Positions 1-7,210 of a stretch of DNA of 13,455 nucleotides are shown one piece after another. The DNA lies in the NCBI GenBank assembly GCA_002342225.1, contig DDPO01000011.1:56157-69611 (forward strand), read 5' to 3'. The first letter of the stretch is position 1. Every line of letters begins with the position of its first letter. Source of the DNA: Bdellovibrionaceae bacterium UBA2466. Lineage in GTDB: Bacteria > Bdellovibrionota > FAC87 > UBA2466. The position numbers and the translations under genes are program-made. Under the pieces are notes generated by a model that was not told the DNA's origin, made no database searches, and saw only the letters and a list, made by a program, of their open reading frames with translations.

Positions 1-54
1 TAGAGCAGAGGATTGAAAATCCTCGTGTCGGCGGTTCGATTCCGTCCCTGGGCA
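1..54 (+). tRNA. tRNA-Phe (GAA anticodon), 3' part; 5' end outside window
   Basis: The window starts inside the D arm. The anticodon stem pairs bases 8-12 (GAGGA) with 20-24 (TCCTC) around the seven-base loop TTGAAAA, which puts anticodon GAA at 15-17. The T arm pairs 30-34 with 42-46 (one G-T pair) around TTCGATT. The 3' acceptor strand CCTGGGC is at 47-53 and the discriminator A at 54. The next bases are CTTTTT, so the terminal CCA is not encoded. About 19 bases of the 5' end are missing, inferred from the usual 73-base body. The T run at 56-60 could help end transcription, but no separate terminator hairpin is visible. Confidence 0.95.
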
Positions 55-70
55 CTTTTTATTTCTTCCG

Positions 71-511
71 ATGCTAAAAATAGAAAGTCTGGAAAATTTT
101 ATAGGAACTTGGACTCTAATAAAGTGTCATCACGAACTTGAGGATGGCTCTCTGATCTATCCTCTGGGGGAAAGTGCTAAAGGACTTCTTGTTTACACTA
201 AAGAGGGGTACATGACGGGTGCCTTGATGCAGCCGGAGCGAGCTAAGTTTAAAACCCGCGAGCTATTTTCTGGAACGCAAGAAGAGAAGGCCTTTGCTAT
301 GGAAGGGTACCTTCATTATTCAGGTAAATTTGAGGTTCATGGTGATGAGGTATGGCATTTTGTGGATCTTAGTCTTTTTCCAAATTGGATAGGAACAGTT
401 CAAAAGCGTCGATTCAAGTTTTATGAAAATAAACTGCTACTTAGCGTAGGTCCTTACGTAGCTAATGGGGTTAAGCAAACTGCGAGTTTGCTTTGGCAGA
501 GGCTTTCATAA
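71..511 (+). CDS. Lipocalin-like domain protein (Lipocalin_5 type)
   Basis: This 146-residue protein looks like one small beta-barrel domain of the lipocalin-like family (Pfam Lipocalin_5 type). Visible family signatures are IGTWTL near residue 11, a DG followed by YPLGESAKGLLVYT at about 25-43, GYM at 46-48, and a second half with SLFPNW and a closing strand rich in K, F and L. Length fits the family. No signal peptide or membrane segment is visible, so it is probably cytoplasmic. Proteins of this family are mostly uncharacterised and may bind small hydrophobic ligands; no ligand can be named here. The ATG lies 16 bases after the tRNA with no clear Shine-Dalgarno sequence. No other in-frame start lies between it and an upstream stop inside the tRNA. 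It may be read from the tRNA promoter. Confidence 0.8.
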   Translation: MLKIESLENFIGTWTLIKCHHELEDGSLIYPLGESAKGLLVYTKEGYMTGALMQPERAKFKTRELFSGTQEEKAFAMEGYLHYSGKFEVHGDEVWHFVDLSLFPNWIGTVQKRRFKFYENKLLLSVGPYVANGVKQTASLLWQRLS

Positions 512-558
512 ATTCTTGAGTTTGACTATCGATGTCGCCTGATGGTAGCCCAAAAAGG

Positions 559-945
559 ATGAAGTTTCTGAGTATCATTCTTTGTTTCCATTTATTGGGT
601 GCGAAAATTTTGGCCTCTAACCCTTGGAGCCCTATCATAGAGTTGGGAGCCCGTGGAATTACTGTGGGGCCGGCCAAACTTCATTTAGCTCCATCGAAAG
701 CCAAGCTAGACATTGTTGAAGTTGATGGTTGTGATGCCAAGGTTCAATCCTCGTCAGCCGTTCAATTTGGAGATAGATGTAATTTCTTAAGGGGCGTTTA
801 TCAGTATTCGTTTAAACAGCCAGGAGACGATCGTTCCTTGAGAGTCTATTCTGAGTTCTTTTTGCATTACAACAGCAGCAAGAGCACAACATTTCTAGTG
901 AACTCTCCAATTGTAGTGCATGAAGGTGAGTCTAAGAGTCTCTAG
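559..945 (+). CDS. Small exported protein of unknown function
   Basis: I do not recognise this 128-residue protein. It begins with a typical Sec signal peptide: a lysine, a hydrophobic stretch at residues 3-19, and a likely cleavage near the Ala-Ser at 19-20. The mature part is mostly beta-like and hydrophilic, with two cysteines (C58, C74) that could form a disulfide in the periplasm. The start was chosen because the signal peptide begins here. An in-frame ATG at 532 would add nine residues (total 137) and cannot be excluded. Neither start has a well-spaced ribosome site; AAAGG directly touches the 559 ATG. The gene lies 47 bases after the lipocalin-like gene and may share its transcript. 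Its stop TAG at 943-945 overlaps the stop of the opposing gene. Confidence 0.65.
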   Translation: MKFLSIILCFHLLGAKILASNPWSPIIELGARGITVGPAKLHLAPSKAKLDIVEVDGCDAKVQSSSAVQFGDRCNFLRGVYQYSFKQPGDDRSLRVYSEFFLHYNSSKSTTFLVNSPIVVHEGESKSL

Positions 946-1499
946 TTTCTTTCAGGTAAAACGACAACAATCTGTAAAATTTTTTCTGGAATATGTACTT
1001 GAGAGATATCTATCTGTGCCTTTTTCGCCCAGTCGATTAGATTTCTAGCGCACACTGCTCGAATTGAAGTGATAAGTTGTTCGTTTGCAGCGCAGGCATT
1101 ATAGAAGCTTAGGGCATCTCTTGTGAGGTTAGGATTAGATTTAAGCTTTTCAGCTATGTAACCAAAAACTTCGCTGCTCTCCAAAACCTCCGGGGGAACC
1201 CTGTGAAGATCTCCATTTTTCGAAAGACTAATTGCTTGAAGTGTTGGGAGCCGCACATAGGATGTTTCGAGGTAGTTTCTAAATTGCGCTTTCTCGTTTT
1301 CACGCAACACTTCTGCTGTATTTACGCCGACCATCGAAGATGTGTCTTTCTTGCCCATGAGTTCTGGAATTAATTCGTTGGCAAGAGCCAAAGGAGATTT
1401 TTGTTGTTCCCGTAGAACGGGTTTTGTATCTGCGGGTCTAAAGCTCCACAGAGCTAGTCCGAATAAAAAGGCTAAAGTGGCTATAATCTTAAACTTCAT
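942..1499 (-). CDS. Exported or membrane-anchored protein of unknown function, coupled to the HEARH lipoprotein
   Basis: This 185-residue protein is not recognised. Residues 1-20 are a short basic start plus a hydrophobic segment, either a signal peptide or a single N-terminal anchor; no clear cleavage site is seen. The rest is largely helical and charged. Two cysteines, C136 and C150, sit in a helix-like stretch (YNAC to RAVC) and could be disulfide-bonded in the periplasm. Its ATG overlaps the stop of the upstream lipoprotein gene in an ATGA arrangement (1496-1499). The sequence before the ATG shows no good Shine-Dalgarno match, so it is probably translated by coupling. That makes a functional link to the lipoprotein likely, but the role is unknown. 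Confidence 0.7.
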   Translation of the reverse strand: MKFKIIATLAFLFGLALWSFRPADTKPVLREQQKSPLALANELIPELMGKKDTSSMVGVNTAEVLRENEKAQFRNYLETSYVRLPTLQAISLSKNGDLHRVPPEVLESSEVFGYIAEKLKSNPNLTRDALSFYNACAANEQLITSIRAVCARNLIDWAKKAQIDISQVHIPEKILQIVVVLPERN

Positions 1500-2350
1500 C
1501 TTACAAACTCAGGTTGAGAGTTTCGTTTTACTGCGCCGTAGACTAAGCGACTAGCGGCATCTGAAGCTGCTAGTTGTATTGCTGATAATTCTGTTTCGTT
1601 ACAGTTCGAACAGGCTCGGTAAAAGTGCCGCAAAAGCATCGCTTCGAGGTTGTAAGGTCCGTTGGTATTCGACTCGCAGGCGTAGTACCCAGCAAAGTCT
1701 CCGTAGGTGCATTTGGTGTGGGGGAATCCAGCGTTACTGCCATTCCCATCGCTGTGTCTGGCTTCATGAAACAAAGTTGAAAGTCTTAATAATCGACGAG
1801 CCAATGAACTAGAACTGCTGCTTTTTAGTTTGGTTGAACTAAAAAGTCCCTCTCCGATTTTTATGATCCCGACTCGCGTGGTGTTTATTAGGATGTTTTC
1901 ATCTGCGACGTCGAGAGAGTAAAGAACGTTAGACTTTTTACCCGCTAGATATACAGAGCTTCCGGTGTTAGTCATCACAGTGACAATTCGGTCAAACGGG
2001 GAAGAAAACGAGGCGAAAACTGAGGGGTTATAATTGTACGAGCTTGATACTATCGTACGTTTGGTGTCAGCATCGTAGCTTTCACCAACGATGTAGCGAA
2101 TACGTTCTTTCAAGAAATTTCCTAGTGAATTACTAGATAATTCAGGAAGGTCTATTTTATCCAAATCATCACTGCTGACACCTGAGAAGTTAAGGCTCTC
2201 TATTACTTCCAAATCTTGCGTGAGTAATTCCTTCTGTTCGTCAGGAACTGAAGAGTCAAAAGTGATGTTATAAATGCCGTCTTTGTTGAATAGTCCACAG
2301 GAACTTAACAAAAATGGTGCAATGATCAGAATTCCCCAGCGCTTCAACAT
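1496..2350 (-). CDS. Putative outer-membrane lipoprotein with HEARH (HExxH) metallopeptidase-like motif
   Basis: This 284-residue protein starts with a lipoprotein signal: hydrophobic residues 6-15 and the lipobox LSSC with C18 as the lipidated cysteine. The residue after it is Gly, not Asp, which by the Lol rule favours the outer membrane. A run of six serines (about 177-182) leads into a helix carrying HEARH at 195-199, the HExxH pattern of zinc metallopeptidases. E226 or E236 could be a third ligand of gluzincin type, but this is inference. Four cysteines (214, 225, 247, 250) lie in the C-terminal part and could make two disulfides. No named peptidase family is recognised. An ATG at 2350 with GAGG five bases upstream was preferred over the in-frame TTG at 2353, which is too close to that site. 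It heads a two-gene unit. Confidence 0.72.
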   Translation of the reverse strand: MLKRWGILIIAPFLLSSCGLFNKDGIYNITFDSSVPDEQKELLTQDLEVIESLNFSGVSSDDLDKIDLPELSSNSLGNFLKERIRYIVGESYDADTKRTIVSSSYNYNPSVFASFSSPFDRIVTVMTNTGSSVYLAGKKSNVLYSLDVADENILINTTRVGIIKIGEGLFSSTKLKSSSSSSLARRLLRLSTLFHEARHSDGNGSNAGFPHTKCTYGDFAGYYACESNTNGPYNLEAMLLRHFYRACSNCNETELSAIQLAASDAASRLVYGAVKRNSQPEFVR

Positions 2351-2441
2351 CAAAACCTCAAGCGAGACTTGCCTTGGCGGCAGTGCTCAATCCGCAGGGC
2401 GGAATTGCAAGGAGGGGGCCATCAGTTTTGATGGTCTAAGT
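2351..2441 (-). promoter_or_regulatory. Hairpin-rich leader before the HEARH lipoprotein gene
   Basis: On the transcribed strand several inverted repeats follow one another. CCATCA/TGATGG uses 2419-2424 with 2429-2434. TCCGC/GCGGA uses 2391-2395 with 2399-2403 and extends outward to 2388-2407 with one bulge, flanked by CCTTG at 2372-2376 facing CAAGG at 2408-2412. CAAG/CTTG uses 2359-2362 with 2368-2371 and sits directly before the GAGG ribosome site. A competing stem (GCGG 2377-2380 with CCGC 2392-2395) excludes the TCCGC hairpin. I recognise no known riboswitch class. A regulatory role is inference. Confidence 0.3.
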
Positions 2442-2448
2442 TACTGAA

Positions 2449-2479
2449 AATATAGCTGTGTTATATTTGAATTCGTCAA
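2449..2479 (-). promoter_or_regulatory. Candidate promoter for the lipoprotein operon
   Basis: On the minus strand TTGACG (2474-2479) is a good -35 match and TATATT (2449-2454) a fair -10, separated by 19 bases, which is longer than ideal. The start of transcription would fall near 2441, giving a leader of about 90 bases. The upstream nrdB gene lies on the same strand with no terminator hairpin seen between, so read-through from nrdAB is also possible. Confidence 0.3.
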
Positions 2480-2531
2480 AAGGTTATACAGACAGTGACG
2501 AATAGCGGCTTTTAACGAGGGTCTGAATTTT

Positions 2532-3539
2532 TTAAAAGGCTTCGTCGAAAACTACCGACTCTTTACTGGCTCCAAAGCCTTTCTGATATTCGGTAACTCG
2601 TTTTTCAAAAAAGTTTGTTAGAGGTTGAACATCTTGTAGCACCATGAAGGGAAATGGATTTTTAGCGAAGTATTTTTTACTCATCCCCAGTTGCACTAAT
2701 CTTTGATCTGCACAGTAACAGAGATATTCTTTCATAAGCTTTGGTGACAGACCGCTAACTCCATAGGTAAGAACATCCTCACAAAAGGCCATCTCTACTT
2801 CGATGGCCTCATCGATCATGCTTTCGACTTTTTCTTTTAATTCATCTGTGAATAGCTCAGGGTACTCGGTGCGAATAGCTTGTATTGCCATCATAGCCGC
2901 TTCGATATGCATCGTTTCATCGCGGAAGACCCAGTTGGTGGCTGTTGCAAGGCCAGGAAGTAGGCCTTTGTTTCGTAGGAAGTAAACATAAGCAAAGCTA
3001 CCAAAAAAGAAAAGGCCCTCAACACAAGCGGCAAAGCAAATCAGATTCTCCAAAAACTGCTGTCGCTTGAGGGTGGTATCCAACTTATCAAGCTTGTGGA
3101 TAGAGTCCATGTACTTGAAGCAGAAGTCGGCTTTGAGTTTGACCGAAGGAATATTTTTATAAGCATCAAAGGCCTCTGCGCGTTCTGCTAAATCAGGAAG
3201 ATAATTATCTACGAGGAGTAAATACGTCTCGACGTGTAGCATTTCATCAAAAAGTTGTTTGCCCAAAAACATCCTGTATTCGGGGCTGTTGATGTGTTTA
3301 TAAAAGTTGAGAACTAAATTGTGGGCAACTAAGTTATCTGCAGTTGCAAAGAAGGCCACCAAGCGCTTGATGAGGTGGGCTTCTTTAGGGTTTAATTTGT
3401 CTCGAATGTGCTCGTAATCAATTGAGAAGTCGATCTCTTCCGTGGTCCAAATGTTTTTAATAGAGTCTTTATACAGCTTAAAAAACTGTGGGTATTGCAT
3501 TGGCCTTAGAGTTAAATTGAGTTCGGGACTTAGCAGCAT
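2532..3539 (-). CDS. nrdB: Class I ribonucleoside-diphosphate reductase, beta (radical) subunit
   Basis: The small subunit carries the diiron-tyrosyl radical that starts reduction of ribonucleotides by NrdA. In this 335-residue protein the metal ligands can be placed: D68, E99 and H102 in the ExxHxxxY motif, E174 in CVEGLFFF, then E208 and H211 in RDETMH. The radical tyrosine is present as Y106, so this is not the Phe-containing chlamydial type. The C-terminal tail ends in an acidic/aromatic DEAF, of the kind that docks on NrdA. The start at 3539 was chosen because AGGAG lies seven bases upstream, overlapping the nrdA stop. The frame stays open to 3653 inside nrdA, but that extension encodes low-complexity sequence outside the family. 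It is ten bases downstream of nrdA and co-transcribed. Confidence 0.96.
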   Translation of the reverse strand: MLLSPELNLTLRPMQYPQFFKLYKDSIKNIWTTEEIDFSIDYEHIRDKLNPKEAHLIKRLVAFFATADNLVAHNLVLNFYKHINSPEYRMFLGKQLFDEMLHVETYLLLVDNYLPDLAERAEAFDAYKNIPSVKLKADFCFKYMDSIHKLDKLDTTLKRQQFLENLICFAACVEGLFFFGSFAYVYFLRNKGLLPGLATATNWVFRDETMHIEAAMMAIQAIRTEYPELFTDELKEKVESMIDEAIEVEMAFCEDVLTYGVSGLSPKLMKEYLCYCADQRLVQLGMSKKYFAKNPFPFMVLQDVQPLTNFFEKRVTEYQKGFGASKESVVFDEAF

Positions 3540-3549
3540 AGATGGCTCC

Positions 3550-5865
3550 TCATTGACAGGCTTCGCAAGATTCAGGGTTCTCAAGTGAACAAGCGATCGC
3601 AGCTTGAGCTTCAACTTGAGAAACAGTTGTTTTCTTGATTGATGTCTTAGCACGTGATCGTAAATAATAAGTCGTTTTAATACCCTGTTTCCATGCGTGC
3701 ATGTACATGGACGATAATTTTCCTATAGTTGGGTCTTCTAAAAAAAGATTTAGAGACTGAGATTGGCAAATAAATGCAGATCGGTCAGCAGCCATCTCAA
3801 TCAGATTCTTTTGGGAGATCTCCCATACGGTTTTATAGAGAGCACGAATTTCGGATGGAATTTCTTCAATGTTTTGAATCGATCCCTCATGCTCAATAAT
3901 TTTTGCTCTCATGTTGGGGGTATATAAACCCAGCTGTTTAAGATCGTTGATTAAATAACGGTTCACGTTGAGGAACTCGCCACTTAATGTTTCACGCTTA
4001 AAAAAGTTGGAAACTTGGGGCTCGATACTTTCATAGCTTCCTACAATTGAAGCGATGGTGGCAGTTGGGGCAATGGCTATCAATAAACTATTTCGCAAGC
4101 CATTCGTTTTGATATCTCGAGCAAGTTCATCCCAATTGAAATGCAATTCCGGTAGATGGGGTTGATGCTTTTGTGCTAGTTGCACCTGTAAATCACCATC
4201 TGCATATCTTGACGCTTCGAAAGCAGGAAACTTGCCCAATTCTTGGGCCATTTTCATACTGGTCTGTAAAGCTTCAAAGTAAATGGTTTCAGATATTAGA
4301 GCAGAGAGGTCTCGAGCTTCTTTAGAATCATAAGGGATTCTCATTTTAAAGAAGACATCTTGCAGCCCCATGATTCCTAGACCCACTGGTCGCCAGCGTT
4401 GATTTGAGCTTGAGGCTTCTTTGGTCGGATAGAAGTTGATGTCTACAACTTTATCCAAAAAGCGAGTTGCTACTTTGACAACTGTTCTTAGCTTTTCGAA
4501 ATCAAATTTCAAGTCAGGGTTGACGTAGGAAGATAAATTCACACTGCCTAAGTTGCAAACGGCAGTTTCCTCTGCTGATGTAACTTCAAGAATTTCAGTA
4601 CAAAGATTTGAGCTGTGAATGACGTTGTTAGATTCCGCCGTTTGCGCCGAGCGAAGATTGGCCTTATCTTTAAAGCACATCCAACCGTTGCCAGTTTCTG
4701 CCAGGGTTTGCATCATTCGTGAATAAAGCGCTCGAGCAGAAACTTTTTTCATGACTCGACCGGTTTGCTCATACTTTAAATAAGCGGCTTCAAATTTTTC
4801 ACCGTAGGAGTTCGCAAGCTCTGGCGCATCGTTTGGAGAAAACAGGGACCATTCAGCATCTGCTTCGACCCGTTTCATGAAAAGGTCAGGTATCCAAAGA
4901 GCTAAATTTAGATTGTGAGTTCTTCGCTCTTCCGCGCCAGTGTTGTTTCTCAGCTCCAAGAAGGCTTCAATGTCTGCATGCCAGGGTTCGATATAAATAG
5001 CGGCAGCACCTTTTCTCTTTCCACCCTGATTGACTGCATGAACTGAAGAATCAAAAACTTTTAGAAAAGGAATGATCCCGTTACTTAATCCATTGGTTCC
5101 TTTGATGAGAGAGCCGGAGGAGCGAACCGGAGTCCAATCGACACCTAAACCACCTGACCATTTGGAAAGTTGAGCACAGTCAGTGATCGTTTTGTAGATG
5201 CCTTCTAAGCTGTCATTAGTCACTGTTAGTAAGTAACAAGAACTCATTTGCGGATGTCTTGTACCCGAATTAAACAGCGTGGGCGTGGATGGCATATAAA
5301 GAAACTGGCTGATAATGTCGTAAAATTCGATAGCCTCACTAATGTTGGCTGACAGACCCAGCGCAACCCTCATAAACATCCATTGGGGCCGTTCAATCAG
5401 TTTCCGGGTTTGTGGGTGCCTTAATAAATAGCGATCTACAATTGTTCTTAGCCCAAAATACTCAAAAAGGTCATCTCGTTCATGTCGAATGGCAAACTCA
5501 ATGGCTTGCACATCTTCTTTGGCAATCCCAAGAAGTTTATCGTCGAGGACACCGTGCTCGGCAGCCCATTTTAAATAATCTCGAAAAGCAGAGTCCCTGC
5601 CCACTTCTTTGCGGATGTTCTCCGACAGCATTCTTGCCGCAACTTTTGAATAGTTGGGCTCATCCGCCATCAACATGACGGCAGTGGAAATAGACAGATT
5701 ATCAAGCTCCTCAGTGGTGCTCCCATCGTGAAGGCCAGCGATCGTTCGTTTGGCGACCTCTAAAGATTCGACATTATGGATTCCTCGACATGCTCTATTC
5801 ACGGCATGAAGAATTTTTTCAATCTTTACATCTTCTCTGGTACCGTCGCGTTTAATAACTTGCAT
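3550..5865 (-). CDS. nrdA: Class I ribonucleoside-diphosphate reductase, alpha (catalytic) subunit
   Basis: NrdA reduces ribonucleoside diphosphates to deoxyribonucleotides together with NrdB. The 771-residue protein has an N-terminal ATP-cone (about 1-90) for allosteric activity control, then the ten-stranded barrel. Active-site residues are visible: C210 in SSCYL and C437 in AVCNLGS as the redox pair, N420, C422 and E424 in SNLCTE, Y733-Y734 for radical transfer, and the C-terminal C767/C770 pair (SCEAC) that exchanges with thioredoxin or glutaredoxin. All expected catalytic residues are present and the length is normal. The ATG at 5865 has AAGGA eight bases upstream. The stop TGA overlaps the nrdB ribosome site (TGAGGAG). 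No NrdR box is obvious upstream. Confidence 0.97.
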   Translation of the reverse strand: MQVIKRDGTREDVKIEKILHAVNRACRGIHNVESLEVAKRTIAGLHDGSTTEELDNLSISTAVMLMADEPNYSKVAARMLSENIRKEVGRDSAFRDYLKWAAEHGVLDDKLLGIAKEDVQAIEFAIRHERDDLFEYFGLRTIVDRYLLRHPQTRKLIERPQWMFMRVALGLSANISEAIEFYDIISQFLYMPSTPTLFNSGTRHPQMSSCYLLTVTNDSLEGIYKTITDCAQLSKWSGGLGVDWTPVRSSGSLIKGTNGLSNGIIPFLKVFDSSVHAVNQGGKRKGAAAIYIEPWHADIEAFLELRNNTGAEERRTHNLNLALWIPDLFMKRVEADAEWSLFSPNDAPELANSYGEKFEAAYLKYEQTGRVMKKVSARALYSRMMQTLAETGNGWMCFKDKANLRSAQTAESNNVIHSSNLCTEILEVTSAEETAVCNLGSVNLSSYVNPDLKFDFEKLRTVVKVATRFLDKVVDINFYPTKEASSSNQRWRPVGLGIMGLQDVFFKMRIPYDSKEARDLSALISETIYFEALQTSMKMAQELGKFPAFEASRYADGDLQVQLAQKHQPHLPELHFNWDELARDIKTNGLRNSLLIAIAPTATIASIVGSYESIEPQVSNFFKRETLSGEFLNVNRYLINDLKQLGLYTPNMRAKIIEHEGSIQNIEEIPSEIRALYKTVWEISQKNLIEMAADRSAFICQSQSLNLFLEDPTIGKLSSMYMHAWKQGIKTTYYLRSRAKTSIKKTTVSQVEAQAAIACSLENPESCEACQ

Positions 5866-5943
5866 CTTTTTGTTCCTTCACCACTCAAAAACAACAACTA
5901 TCAAAGAATAAAAATCCTTCTTCCCCGTTCTCTAGGAAGTTCA

Positions 5944-6063
5944 ATGACCGCTCTTAACATTAAAGAGAATATGCGCCTTTTGTTTTCAAAAAACGCTCGA
6001 GAAACTGTCCTTAACGATGAAACTAAAGAAGGAAAAATTTACTGTCAATTCACTTCATTTTGA
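5944..6063 (+). CDS. Possible small ORF (39 codons), uncertain
   Basis: An ATG at 5944 preceded by AGGAAG four bases upstream opens a 39-residue frame ending in TGA at 6061-6063. The peptide is charged with one cysteine, has no signal peptide or membrane segment, and resembles no family I know. Codon choice looks like that of its neighbours. It lies opposite the predicted nrdA promoter, so it may be chance. No plus-strand promoter is evident. Confidence 0.18.
   Translation: MTALNIKENMRLLFSKNARETVLNDETKEGKIYCQFTSF
6020..6048 (-). promoter_or_regulatory. Candidate nrdAB promoter
   Basis: On the minus strand a perfect -35 TTGACA (6043-6048) is followed after 17 bases by TAGTTT (6020-6025), a weak -10. 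Transcription would begin near 6013 and leave a leader of roughly 150 bases before nrdA. It is the best sigma-70 match seen upstream of the operon. Confidence 0.4.
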
Positions 6064-6175
6064 CGCGATCGTTTATGCGTGAATAGAGGGCTTTAGAGGG
6101 GTCTTGCTTCAATCAAAAACAACAGGCTTTTAAACGAAAAATGTTATAGCGACACTTGAGTATTTTATCGTCGAT

Positions 6176-6550
6176 TTACCCGACTAAAGAGCCGCCCATT
6201 TGAGTTCCGCCTAAAAGGTGCAAGTGTAAGTGGTACATGGTTTGACATGCATGATCTCCACTATTGAAAACTGTTCGGAAGCCCGAGCCTGCAATTCCGA
6301 GTTTGGCGGCGATCTGTTGAGCGGCCTTGAACAGGTGTTGAAAAATTTCCATATCTCGTCCGCTTACGTCCAAAATATCAACTACATGTTGTTTGGGCAC
6401 AATGAGTACGTGGACTGGGGCTTGGGGGCTAATATCTCTAAATGCAAATACGTTTTCGTTTTCGAAAACCTTTTCTGCGGGTAGAGTTCCTGCGATGATT
6501 TTACAGAAAATACATTCTTTGCTTTTAAAAGAGTCGGTGGGGCTTTGCAT
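6176..6550 (-). CDS. HIT-family (HINT-like) nucleotide-binding hydrolase
   Basis: A 124-residue histidine-triad protein of the HINT branch, which hydrolyses nucleoside phosphoramidates such as AMP-lysine and adenylated intermediates. The triad motif HLHLHLL is at residues 107-113 (H107, H109, H111), preceded by the expected FNSGDHACQTMYH region. An N-terminal CxxC (C13, C16) is typical of the zinc-binding subgroup. The start at 6550 was chosen because AAGGAG lies about six bases upstream and it gives the usual HINT length; a GTG at 6583 would add eleven unconserved residues. The gene is divergent from the Nudix gene, with 84 bases between their starts. The exact physiological substrate is unknown. 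Confidence 0.92.
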   Translation of the reverse strand: MQSPTDSFKSKECIFCKIIAGTLPAEKVFENENVFAFRDISPQAPVHVLIVPKQHVVDILDVSGRDMEIFQHLFKAAQQIAAKLGIAGSGFRTVFNSGDHACQTMYHLHLHLLGGTQMGGSLVG

Positions 6551-6634
6551 AGATCTCTCCTTTTGAGAAGTAGAACTTGCCACAAGAAAAGGCTAAAAAT
6601 CAATAAGGAAGACTAGTTAATTAAAAGGTTAAGT

Positions 6635-7210
6635 ATGCATGAGTGGGAGAAAAGATTGAGAGAGCGTCTTAAGCCTGTCGAGGCGGTTTTGCCTGAACTC
6701 GGGACTAAAATTTTAGCTTCTGTTCTTGTCCCGATAGGTGCAAGAAGAGAAGCGGCGCAACATGAAATTCTTTTGACTAAAAGGTCTGAACGAGTGGAAA
6801 CCCACAAAGGCCAAGTGAGTTTTCCCGGTGGGCTCTTCGAACCATGTGATCGGCATTTACTTCAAACTGCTCTTCGAGAGACCTATGAAGAAGTTGGGAT
6901 TCATGAAAGTCGGGTTGAGATTCTAGGGTCGCTGGCCCCGGTACAGACGCTTCAGGATGTTGAGATTTATCCGTGGGTAGCCAAAGTAGATTTTCCAGAA
7001 AAATTCGAGATCAACCCAGATGAGGTCGAAAAGACCATTTTTTTGCCCCTCGAGAAACTTTTAACGGATGGATTAAAACCAGTACAGGTCTCGGTGAAAG
7101 AGGAAAAAGTCAGTTTTACTGTAACTAGCTTGGGTGTTGTGTGCGACAACGAACTCATTTGGGGGGCTAGTGCGAAAATTTTGGAGCAACTTTGGTGGTT
7201 ATTAAAGTAA
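6635..7210 (+). CDS. Nudix hydrolase, CoA pyrophosphatase (NudL/YeaB) type
   Basis: This 191-residue enzyme belongs to the Nudix group that cleaves coenzyme A or its derivatives into 4'-phosphopantetheine and adenosine 3',5'-bisphosphate. The subgroup signature LLTKRSERVETHKGQVSFPGG at residues 46-66 runs into the Nudix box, with REtyEEvGI at 81-89 (metal-binding E82, E85, E86). The box has fourteen residues between GG and RE, one more than in MutT, as in E. coli NudL, and D72 replaces the first Glu as in that subgroup. AAAGG about seven bases before the ATG supports the start. The 3' end overlaps the opposing methyltransferase gene by nine bases. CoA specificity is inferred from the subgroup. 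Confidence 0.88.
   Translation: MHEWEKRLRERLKPVEAVLPELGTKILASVLVPIGARREAAQHEILLTKRSERVETHKGQVSFPGGLFEPCDRHLLQTALRETYEEVGIHESRVEILGSLAPVQTLQDVEIYPWVAKVDFPEKFEINPDEVEKTIFLPLEKLLTDGLKPVQVSVKEEKVSFTVTSLGVVCDNELIWGASAKILEQLWWLLK

Larger units (their letters stand above)
5866..6175. other. 310-base intergenic region between the HIT gene and nrdA
   Basis: This stretch lies downstream of the HIT gene and upstream of nrdA, both on the minus strand. It holds a candidate nrdA promoter and a possible 39-codon plus-strand reading frame, described separately. I looked for paired NrdR boxes (AT-rich palindromes of the ACACTATATATAGTGT kind) and for a terminator hairpin with a T run after the HIT gene, and saw neither. 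Confidence 0.6.

Noticed and set aside
1..70. tRNA 3' end as an integration site of a mobile element
   Set aside because: No integrase, no repeat of the tRNA end within the window and no change of gene style downstream.
471..677. 68-codon minus-strand frame over the start of the exported orphan gene
   Set aside because: It has no family resemblance and lies opposite a gene with a clear signal peptide; it is a shadow frame.
2351..2441. Cyclic di-GMP (GEMM) riboswitch before the lipoprotein gene
   Set aside because: I looked for the conserved GEMM core sequence in the leader and did not find it; the hairpins do not fit the class.
3540..3653. N-terminal extension of nrdB into nrdA
   Set aside because: The frame is open but encodes lysine/leucine-rich sequence foreign to NrdB, and a strong AGGAG site lies at correct distance from the ATG at 3539.
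6551..6583. GTG start adding eleven residues to the HIT protein
   Set aside because: The ATG at 6550 has an excellent AAGGAG and gives the usual family length.
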